DNA of 64,000 bases. Origin: Pontederia crassipes. Taxonomy: Eukaryota > Streptophyta > Magnoliopsida > Commelinales > Pontederiaceae. Positions 47,432 through 57,812 of the stretch are shown one piece after another. The translations under genes were made by a program, and so were the position numbers. The stretch spans positions 21,348,501 to 21,412,500 of the forward strand of contig CM060196.1 of NCBI GenBank assembly GCA_030549335.1, read 5' to 3'. A model generated the notes under the pieces. It did no database searches and had not been told where the DNA came from. It worked only from the letters and a program-made list of their open reading frames with translations. Within the stretch, counting starts at the first letter, position 1, and each line of letters begins with the position of its first letter.

Positions 47432-48785
47432 AAGGCTCATCATCAAAGCTCCATTATTGTTTATCTATTTTAAAAAACATTTAATATTTTCTTATTTTAT
47501 AATTATTTTTTATTGGAACTAATTAAAATCGAATATCTTATTATAATCAAATGGCAATCCATCGTTTCTTTTTTTTGCCTTTGATTAATCAATTCTCTAA
47601 TTGCATTCATAATCGAATATAAAACTTATAATCCTTTAAATTTTCGTATCATTAAATCTCTCTCTCTCTCTCGATATATATATATATATATATATAATTG
47701 CAAGGCTTTGAAATTATCCTCAAACATCCTTTACTATTTATCTAATTTTAAAAATTTTCCGATTTTCTTATTTTATAATTATTTTCTTATTGAAACTTAA
47801 TAGTATTTATTATAATTATAACATAATCTCTAAATGTAACTGAATGACAAATAATTACTCTTCATGTTTTTCTTCTAAATTAATCAATCCTTTAATTCCA
47901 TTATAACTGAACCAAATTATAAGGCTCATCATCAAAGCTCAATTATTGTTTATCTATTTTAATATTTAAGCTTTTTTCTTATTTTATAATTATTTTCTTA
48001 TTCAAACTAATTATAACCCAATCTCTTATTATAATCAAATGACAATTGGTCACTTCATTTTTTTCCTTCCGATTAATCAATTCTCTTATTCCATTCATCA
48101 CCGAATAGAAAATTCATAACGCATTAAATTTTTTTATCATTAAATCTATGTTAAGGCTTTGAAATCATCCTCAAAGGTCCATTACGGTTTATCCTATTTT
48201 AAGTTTTTTAATATTTTCCTTATTTTATAATTACTTTACTTAATAGTATTTACTATAATTATAACATAATCTCTAATTGCAATCGAATTCTAAGGCTAAG
48301 ACCCATTATTGTTTATCTATTTTTTAAAAATATTGAAGTTTCTTATTTTCTTATTGGAACTAATCATAACCCAATCTCTTATTATAATCAAATGGCAATT
48401 CATCATTTCATTTTATTCCTTCAGATTTAATCAATTCTCTAATTCCATTCATAACTGAATAGAAAATTTATAATCCATTCAATATTTTTATCATTAGATA
48501 TTATTAACTCTGATATTTTCACTTTATGTCTGTTTGTTATCCCGAGTAACATAATCATGATAACAAAATTTTTAGTGTATAAAAACAGACTTAACATACT
48601 CATGATAACAAACACACCTAATGCACAAAAAGAAGTAAAACTTTTAGTGACCATTGGTCTTTTAAAAAAAGTTCAACTTCCACTCACATGAATATTAATA
48701 GACCAAATATCTTATAATTTTTTATACTTTATTAACATAATCGTTATTAAGTTGTACTCGCACAACGTGCCAGGGTATTCACTAG
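47432..48785 (+). mobile_element. Helitron-like sequence with tandem units and a CTAG 3' end
   Basis: Units begin near 47432, 47702, 47921, 48152 and 48292 with AAGGCTCATCATCAAAGCT or AAGGCTTTGAAATTATCCTC followed by TTATCTATTTT, and share TCTCTTATTATAATCAAATG. The region ends ACTCGCACAACGTGCC (GCAC/GTGC hairpin), then GGGTATTCACTAG, a Helitron-like hairpin-CTRR end, followed by T at 48786. The sequence right after it matches sequence uninterrupted near 50680. A TC start at about 47657, after AAA, is a possible 5' end. No Rep/helicase gene is present. Confidence 0.5.
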
Positions 48786-48870
48786 TTGAAACATATGTAC
48801 GGTGCATACATGGACTTCGTACACTATTCCTTCCTGCTACGAGAAAAGCTCTATAAAACTTTAAGAGAAA
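48786..48870 (-). pseudogene. Isolated fragment of UXT 3' flank
   Basis: On the minus strand this resembles the sequence downstream of the right-arm UXT pseudogene (about 50680-50740) and the left-arm copy (38840-38930); shared pieces include AGTTTT, TAGCAGGAAGGAATA and CCAAGT/CGAAGTCCAT. It is a second copy of that flank, about 1.8 kb away. Confidence 0.6.
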
Positions 48871-50680
48871 GTTAGATATGTTGAAATGCAATTCAAAAAT
48901 ATTATTCACATTATTTTTTAATTGGTAAAAGAAAAAATGAATTATGATGGAATTATTGGATAACTAATTATAGTGATGTGGTAGTTATAATTATGTATTT
49001 TGGTAAAATATTATTAGTGATGGTGATGTGTGAGTATATTTATTACTACTGGAATATGTCCGATCTTCTCTTCCACATTTTTAAGCATTATCTTAATGTT
49101 CTTCTTTTTCTTGACATTATATGTCTATTTATAGGTCACCTTATTTTCAACTTTTATTAAATCATGTAATGATATTTTATTTTCTTAAAAAAATGTTCCT
49201 TAATTATTCTATTTTTGTGTTGTTTTTTTTTTTTGTATTTTATCTTTTAATCTCCAACAAGTTTGGCTTAAGATTTCTAAATATTTGGGCAAGAGAAGAC
49301 ACTTTGAAGTTACCAACAAGTTGAATTAATTGGTGCTCCAATAAGTAAAAAAGTTGAGCAAATTATGTCAGCGAATAGAGGTAGTGTAAGTTTCTCACAA
49401 CTTTGATTTTTATTTTCAAATGTGATAATTATAATTTTTTAAATATCAAAATGAAGATTATTTATGTCACAAGAGCTGGAATTTGGTTGAGTATGAATAC
49501 GCAAATTTGAATGAAGAAGAGAAATTAAATGAAAACAAAAAGATAGATACAAATGCATTAATTATTATTAGCAAGCTGTTCATGAAATTATTTTTTTGCA
49601 TAATGGAATATATTACAAAAATAGTATCAAGGAAGAGTAAAGGTAATTATAGTTGAATTATAATTTTTTTCTCGAAATTTTGAAATGTTGTTTATGAAAT
49701 TGAAATGAATGATACTTGGCAAATGTAGCTTAGCTAATTAAAATCTTAATTTATATGCTAATTTGAAAGTTATTTAGTAATTCTACAAAGCTTAGTAGTC
49801 TCTTACTTTTAAATTAATAAAAATACGTATAATAAGATTTCAAATATTCTTACATATGAGACCATTTATACTAATAGAAATATTTTACGATAACGTTCTT
49901 CTAATAAATTATTATTTTATATAAATTTGAAATAAAAGTATCCATATATATATAATATGAATCCAACATTAATTTTTTGGATAATAGCTATTGATTATAT
50001 CTTGACATAGAATTAATCTTAGATTTGTACTGGATAGAAACATATAATTACTGTTAACTTCCAAAAATTCATAATTAGAAATGTAATTAGGAAAGGAGCC
50101 TATATTTGTTAGATTTTTATATCAGATTACTAACAAACTCACGTGAAAAGGAAGGATATGACGGTACGGAGAAACATGTAAGAAAAGAAATAAAATGTAA
50201 ACTAAAATAAAAATATTATCTAATAAAAAAGTTCCCTTGAAGTAAGTAAGAAGTCTCTTGTTAAGAATATGCAATTATAAGTAAATCAAAATAGATTACT
50301 AAATTCAAAATTAACTAGATGATTATACATCATTTTTCTTCAACAATATTCTCTCCTAACAGGATACCATCTCTAAGATCTGACCGGAAACAAAAGCATA
50401 AAATTTCATGTGTGTCACTTGATCTAAAATGCATTTGGTAAATTTTTATTTTGTTAAAGTTTTCCATATTCTTTTACATTAATTATAATTTTAGGAGCAC
50501 TTTTACATTTTTTTTTTATTGAAAAAACAATTGTCAACTGACACGTTATAACTATATTAATTTCCCAAGCTAATTGATTTATCAAATCATTACCAAGCAT
50601 CTCTCATCGTAAAACTTACACATAGAAAACAACTAAACAAGTCAACTTTTTTTTTTTGCATCTAGAACATTTTAATATTG
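48871..50680. other. AT-rich DNA, no gene recognised
   Basis: Lies between two copies of the UXT 3' flank. Only low-complexity short frames; no retroelement ends were identified. Confidence 0.5.
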
Positions 50681-50760
50681 ATTGAAACATATGTTATACA
50701 GCTTGGTGTACTATTCCTTCCGTCTACAATGAGAGCTCTGCAAAACTTCAAGATCAACTT

Positions 50761-52093
50761 CTATTCCTTTTCTGCCTTCATCGCTGCCTTCATCTTGTTC
50801 TCATTCAACCAACAAAATGGGTGTGGCCTCTTCACTGTAAATTGAGACAATGATTGGCGAAGAAACTTGAGAGAGTGGCAAAGCATTATTTGCTGGTGCC
50901 TTCTTCTTTTGCACACCGAAGCAGAACAGAGTCATCTCAAGGATGACAAACAGGATGCCAATTATCCTCCTAATGTTGAATGCTTAGAACAATACGAACT
51001 ATGCAAAGGATAGAATGAGGCACGTCTTTAGGTGGCCGAGAACCTGAGAAATGTTACCAGCAATGTCATCCGATCACAAAGGAATGTGCTGAAGTTTACT
51101 ACAACGCAATCAAACAAGACAAGTTGACAAATGCTTAAAAGATTTCATGTTAGAAGCAACGAGTTTGTACCAATTATAGGCACAACCTTGGAGAACTGCT
51201 GCAAGTTGCTCAAGGGTGAAATAAGAATAATGAATTGCTTACCAAAACCAGAGGCCATCAGCAAACATGATGCCCTGCTTAGTATGATGACCGACAGATA
51301 TAAAGGCAGGATGGCAGAAATATTTGAATTCTTCTGCATTGTGTAAGTCATCTCCCATTTAATTCTAAAATCACAGTTACTAAAGCTATGGTAATTAATC
51401 AAATTAATGGCATATTGTCGTAGATACAGTTTGTGAAACACAGCATGAAAATTGTCAGTATGGAAAGAATGAAACTGAGAAGATTGAGCTTGAGGTCAGT
51501 GATTGCAGCAATGCCGACACTGCAAGATAGCTTGAAATTCTAGCTGCAAGTTACTGAACCTATTAGTTCTAGTCATATGTATGTGAAATGTGGAAACAAA
51601 AATCCTTTTAAAGAAACATTTTAATTGATGTGTTAGCCATGTTGTACAAACAGATCATGGATTGAAATAGCACTAGTTATTGTCTTGATTTACACAAGAT
51701 CAGGTAGGTAAAATGCGGATTCAGGGTTCTAATAACTATCCTGATCTTTTTTTCCAGAGAAAAAATGCTCTCACGTAGCACTGTGAAGAGTATGATGGCA
51801 AGCTTTGTCATCTGACAAATTATTAGGTGATGAAGTTTTTTCCCAATTAAAAATACTACTAATTTAGAGAGGCGTGAAGCCGTGAAGAGGAAATCAAACT
51901 AAGTGTAACTGTGCAGTAATGAACCTAATAGAAGCCAACAGAATTGAAGCCAAGGCTGAGGTTGAGCAAGACTCCACCATTGGGCACCTTGAATCAGAGT
52001 ATCACTGCCTCTTTGATGGACAACGTCGGCTCAAAGTACATCAAATGCTGCACAATATGAAGAGTGCAGAAGGTCAGCTTGAGAGTGTTGCAA
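50761..52093 (-). pseudogene. UXT: UXT pseudogene, exons 2-7 (right arm)
   Basis: On the minus strand: exon 2-like from 52093 after the acceptor TTTCTGCAG, with part of the LTSWHL region deleted but NLSLGFNSVGFY readable. Exon 3-like near 51816-51770 (MTKLAIIL). A shortened exon 4-like near 51530-51430. Exon 5-like 51345-51240 (MTYTMQKNSNIS) followed by a good donor. Exon 6-like about 51130-50900 with stops. Exon 7-like to about 50761. Introns are retained. It keeps two exons lost from the left-arm copy but has different lesions, so the two decayed at least partly independently. Confidence 0.85.
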
Positions 52094-55000
52094 CTGCAGA
52101 AACATGAACATAATGCCATCATAAAGATGTAGTGTTTCTTGGTACTGTTATATGTCATCCATAATTTGAATTGTTCCAATTCAACCACAGATACAACCTA
52201 GCCTAGAAAACCATCTTTAGATGCTCCTAAAGACATTAAAAATGGCATGAAAAAATATATCATTATTGGCAGATGCACAATGTTAGCTTTTCTTTTAAAC
52301 CTACCTTAGATAATATAAATTTTTTTAGAAAAACATAATGTCAATTTCTTGCTGAATTGAGCTTTATTTGTGATTCAGTAACTATTTTGGTTAGTCCCGC
52401 CACCATTAGTATTCCATGTATCTCTACCTGCACAATCCTATGATTAGTGGATTTTGGTGCCGAATATCCATGGTGCCGCTCATGGAAAATTATTGCTCAG
52501 ATTGATTATTGTGTCAATCCATTCTTCTGATTTTGCTAGCTTGGAGGGACATCCTCATTACCTCAAGTATACACTTTTCGCAAAAAAAAAAACTCATGAT
52601 AAACTACTTTAAAGGATATGCTTCCAAATTTGACTATATGAAATCTTATTGTACCTTATTTGGGTTGGACCTTGGACATATTAATTTATATTATGTTGCC
52701 CACTCAGTATACAATTATGGCCTCTGTTTTACGATGATCTCAACTTAAATTTGCTTATCTAAATATGTGGGTTAATGATATGATTGGATCAAGAAGCAAA
52801 TTGACGTATTTACTCTTCAAATCTTGATGCTTGTTTTATTTTTGCTTTCTATGGAAATTATGGACAATGACGAACTTCATTGTAATTGCAAATTGGCCTT
52901 TATCCAATCAATTTGGACGAGCACCCTGGCTAGCTATAATTAAGGTGCTGACATCTACTATCAACCCCCCAAAATCCTATTAGGGTCTGATGGGAGCCCC
53001 TTACTCCTAGAGAGTTTAAACTAAATATGGATGGGCATGAGGAGATGGGTATGCAGACTTTCATGTTTTATATCCACAGATGCAGTTTTAAAAGATTTAT
53101 TATTGTATAATTAGAGGTCATTCAATTATTAAACATAAGAAAAAATTTGTGCCAAAAGACCTTCCCATTGAAGATACTGTTCACATTCATGATTGTTTGA
53201 TAGGTGGCAAGCTAATGGCATGCAGTCCCAAGGTCTTAATGAATTAATGTGAAGAATCAACAACATACAAGCTATTTTGAAACTTCAAACTTTTAAACAA
53301 ATGGCAGAAAATATCATCTCCTTCTCCTGCATAATGAACAAGACTGGATTATTTTTGTTAAATATCCTCTTTATGCGTCTTTTCTAATAGAAATGCTCAA
53401 ATAATTTTCATCATATTCTAGCTACACAATACCTAATTTCCAAAAGGAAAATAAAAAATAGAAACAAAAGGGCAAAAGATATTGATTAAAGGCAGAAACC
53501 TTAAGCCAATTTATGTGCAAATTAAGTAGATGGTATTATCTGAATTACCTGTTTATGACCTTCACCTTTACAAGCTTTTGACCTCTAAATTAGAAGCCAA
53601 CAAAAAGATCCAGAGGACTAGGGGAAAGCACAGTAAAAGAAGGTTTTTCCAAGGACAAAATTGTATGATAACCTCGAAGATGTTAAGCAATCATGTTATC
53701 AATTTTTAAACAGTTACCGTGCATGACACTACATTTGTTCATCAAAATCATAAAATGCACCAGTATACTTTTCCTTTTATTTACTTAAAAATTACCTTGA
53801 AACAATCAAGTTATTAATTGTCTTCCTAACTTCCTGTGAAAACTATTTTGAACTGTGCATCTATTTTCCAAATGTTTTTGCTATTGATTACAAATCTGGT
53901 TAAGAAGTTGAGTGGTAGAAGAGAAGGTAGAATCCTTAACTCGATAACAAGAGAAAACATTGAATAAGTCAGCAATTTCCTATATCAATCTGCAAAGACT
54001 CTGGAACATGTGGTAAAATACAACATAACACTAGGAACATGTATGTTCTCTTCCAAGTTACAGCAAACATAAACTTCTTTGTACATCAACAACAAAATTA
54101 GGTTCACAAGAAAAATAAAGATGATCCTTGAAGTATCTAAAAAAGATTCGGATCATCTTGAACAACTTTCTTATTTAAAATGATAGATTCCAGTTGCATT
54201 ACCATATATGTTGGTTGTGTCATGATGGCCTGATGTATAGTATTGAATTATGATCCAAACTCACCAAACAATGTTACGATAGAAATAATATTCAAATACC
54301 TAATTTATTTAGCTATGAAGGCAAAGGTATAACTACATAAATAAAAGGTCAAACTAACCTGCGAATAAAAAGTGACGAAGACATTTTAAAGAACAAAAAG
54401 AAAGATAATATTATTTACATCAATATCAAATTGCACAAGAAATATAAGTCGAAAAAGAAGTAATCAATTGTTGGTCATTGGAAACAAGTTGAACAGGTAA
54501 ATGCAGCTAAAGGTAGGAAATCAAGCAAGAGCATATCTCCTAATCAAGTGCACAAAACATCACGTTTTAGCACAAAACAGAGTAGGGAACCATGGAAATC
54601 CTTTAAAGAATATACTAAAAAAATCATGTCTCTTAATGTTTTTCTATACAGCCATATGATCCGTTACTCTCAGTACTACAATGACTTCATAACAAATGTA
54701 ACTAATAAGAACAATCAGACAACATATGCTCCATTCAAGAAAATTTCAACAAGCTTATAAGAATTGGCCGTAACTAATGAAACAACATAATTCAAGAAAA
54801 TTTTATTCCAACTAATGAACTTACATGAATTGGTCGTAAGAGACAATCCATATGACCAGTAACTAGGAATAAATTTAGCAGGAGTTGATGTGCAAGGCAA
54901 TTGAGAAAAGAAAAAGGGAATATCGCTACACTAGAGAAATTTTACAACTATTTTATAGTCATAATACTTAATACACAAGATTAGTTCATTACTTCATTCT

Positions 55001-55211
55001 ATCATGTCTTCAATCCTATCTGCCATGTATGCATCAATATGCCACCAGGATATAAAAAATACATTTTAATTAAAATGAATAGTATTTGAGTTTCTTAATC
55101 ATTTAAGATCAATATCATGAGAACTAGCACAAGAAAGTATCTTTTTTATTTGAGAAAGTTGAGAAAATAAATTTGCTTAAAGCATGAGCAACAAAAGAAT
55201 TTATTTCCACT
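52094..55211. other. Non-coding DNA of the right duplication arm
   Basis: No gene recognised. Short matches to the left arm run in inverted order (for example 53270-53325 with 37560-37610, and 54940-55200 with 35800-35590). 54840-54960 resembles 57550-57670, a second copy of the same arm segment. A UXT exon 1 was not found. Confidence 0.6.
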
Positions 55212-55226
55212 AGAAGGAAGGAGATA

Positions 55227-57216
55227 ACTCCGCCTATATTTTATAGCCGGTCCCAAGTCCGGATAAAGGAGGAGAGTTGTGTTAGGTCCCGACAGCTAGC
55301 ATAAAATCATGTCGAATCTTATGAACATGGATCAAGGCGATACACTTGGACAATAATTCTGACAATTGGAAAAAGTATCGTTTGGCGAAAAGGGAGGCTA
55401 AGAAGGCAGTTAGTGATGCTCGTGCTAAAGCATATGAGGAGTTTTATAAGGAGTTAGGGACAAAGGCTGGTGAACAAAGGATTTACAAGATTGCAAGGAA
55501 TAAAAAGAAAGAGTCGAGAGATTTGGATCAAGTAAGATGCATAAAAAATGAAGTTGGCAAGGTTTTAGTTACTGAAGGAGATATTAAGAACATATGTGAA
55601 GAGTATTTCTATAAGCTATTTAATGATGGATGTGAAGGTTTCCGTTATGATTTGGAGGACTTGACAATTAGCGAATGTGAGCTTAATAGGTCATTTTATC
55701 GTAGAATTAGAGTCTCGGAGATTAGCGAAGCTCTTAAGAAAATGGAGAATGGTAAAGCCGTTGGACCGGATGGTATACCGATTGAAGTTTGGAAATGTTT
55801 AGGAGAAAAAGATGTGTTGTGGTTATGTAAACTATTTAATGAGATTTTACGATCGAAAAATATGCCTGATGATTGGAGATTAAGTACATTAGTTCATATT
55901 TACATTTACAAAAATAAAGGGGATATTCAGAATTGTGCAAATTATAGAGGGATTAAACTTATGAGTCACACAATGAAATTATGGGAAAAAGTGATTGAGC
56001 ATAGATTGAGAATGGAGACTAGTATTTCTGAGAGACAATTTGGGTTCATGCCAGGAAGATCCACTATAGAGGCGATTTATTTAATAAGGGGGATGATGGA
56101 GAAGTATCGAAGTAGGAGAAGAGACTTACATATGGCTTTCATTGACTTAGAGAAGGCGTATGATCGGGTACCAAGGGATGTACTTTGGAAAGCCTTGCAA
56201 AAGAAGAGGGTGAGTGTTGCCTACATTAAGGTAATACAAGATATGTACGATGGGGCATTGACTAGGGTTAGGACACCCGGAGGTGAGACAAATGAATTTT
56301 CTATAGGAATTGGCCTACATCAAGGATCAGCTTTAAGCCCATATCTATTTAACTTAGTTATTGATGCTATAACCGAGAGTATCACAGAGGAGGTACCTAA
56401 GTGCATGCTATTTGCGGATGATATAGTACTTTTAGCGGATTCAAGAGAAGAGATTAATACAAAATTAGAAATATGGAGAAATACGTTGGAGTCAAAGGAT
56501 TTTCGTTTAAGTAGGAATAAAACAGAATATATGCATAGCAATTTCACAAATAAACAACTTAGAGACGATTTGAAAGTTAGGCTAGAGGAGGATATAATTC
56601 CTCAAGTGACAAAGTTTAAATATTTAGGATCAATTGTAAGACAAGATGGTGAGATTGATGACGATATTAATCATAGAATTCAAGCTGGTTGGTGTAAGTG
56701 GAGGAAAGCCACTGGAGTTCTTTGTGATAGAAAAGTACCCAATAAAGTTAAAGAAAAATTCTATCGTACTGCTATAAGACCAACAGTGTTATATGGTAGT
56801 GAATGTTGGACTATGAAGGGACAACATGAACGTAAAGTGGGGGTAGCCGAAATGAGGATGTTGAGATGGATGTGTGGTCATACAAGATTAGATAAGATTA
56901 GGAATAACCATATACGTGAACGAGTCGGAGTGGCTCCTATTAGTGAGAAAATGGTAGAGAATCGTTTGAGATGATTTGGTCATGTTCAGAGAAGACCATT
57001 AGATGCGCCAGTAAGAAGAGTAGATCAAATAATCTGGAGTCCGATTAAAAGAGGGAGAGGGAGGCCAAGGCGGACACTTGGCGAACTAATAGAGCAGGAT
57101 CTATTGGTGAATAATATACTGAAAGGTTTGGTTACTAATAGAACGGAATGGCGTCGTATGATCCATGTAGCCGACCCCACCTAGTGGGATAAGGCTTTGT
57201 TGTTGTTGTTGTTGTT
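55227..57216 (+). mobile_element. RTE-type LINE, internally deleted (1,990 bp)
   Basis: Starts ACTCCGCCTATATT, ends in a (GTT)n tail and is flanked by the 15-bp target duplication AGAAGGAAGGAGATA (55212-55226 and 57217-57231). The left arm has the corresponding uninterrupted site near 35575-35600. After a leader of about 110 bp it goes straight into the region before RT. The endonuclease domain expected upstream in RTE elements is missing, so this copy is already a deletion derivative. Confidence 0.92.
55346..57184 (+). pseudogene. RTE reverse transcriptase (endonuclease missing, no ATG, one stop)
   Basis: Open from 55346 to a TGA at 56972-56974, then the same frame continues to TAG at 57182-57184. 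The TGA stands where relatives have Trp (RLR-stop-FGHVQRRP). RT landmarks: GKAVGPDGIP, FGFMPGRST, motif A FIDLEKAYD (about codon 265), GLHQGSALSPYLF, catalytic FADD (about codon 355) and KYLGSIV, then the C-terminal LYGSECW region. The frame opens with TTG, not ATG. The RT core is otherwise intact, pointing to fairly recent insertion. Confidence 0.9.
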
Positions 57217-57231
57217 AGAAGGAAGGAGATA

Positions 57232-57385
57232 TGAGCAACAAAAACTCCGCTTGGATAAAGGAAGAGGGTTGTGTTAGGCCCTGACAGCCAGCGTAAAATC
57301 CTGTCGAATCTTATGAATATGGATCATCGTATGATCTATGTAGCCGACCCCACCTAGTGGGATAAGACTTTGTTGTTGTTGTTGT
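57232..57385 (+). mobile_element. Very short RTE-derived copy next to the LINE
   Basis: Contains only the 5' leader (from ACTCCGC at 57244, lacking part of it) and the 3' end (GATCTATGTAGCCGACCCC to a TTG tail) of the RTE family. It is followed at 57386-57400 by a third copy of AGAAGGAAGGAGATA. The first 12 bases (TGAGCAACAAAA) repeat host sequence from about 55187, suggesting filler DNA made during insertion. Confidence 0.8.
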
Positions 57386-57812
57386 AGAAGGAAGGAGATA
57401 ATGCAAGAAGAATATATATAATGCAGAGACGCATACATGCCTACTACCACTACATGAAGAAATATCCTTACCTTTCTATAAGAACTTTTTTAAAAGTGAT
57501 CAATATGTGAACCCATTATGAACCTACGTGAATTGTCCATAAGAGACCATCTATATAACCAGTAACTTGGAATAAATTTAGCATGTGTTGATGCACAAGG
57601 CAATTGAGAGAAGAAAAAGGAAATATCGCTACACTATGGAAACTTTACCGCAGTTTTATAGTCTTAATAAGTTTCTATAATTCTATCTTCAATGCTATCT
57701 ATTTATTACGTTCCTAGCATGTAAAATTGACGCACATTTAAAAGTATATTAAAGTGGTTGCGCCTAGATGTCTTTTTTCCCCAACACCTTTTTAGTAATT
57801 AGCTGATCTAAA

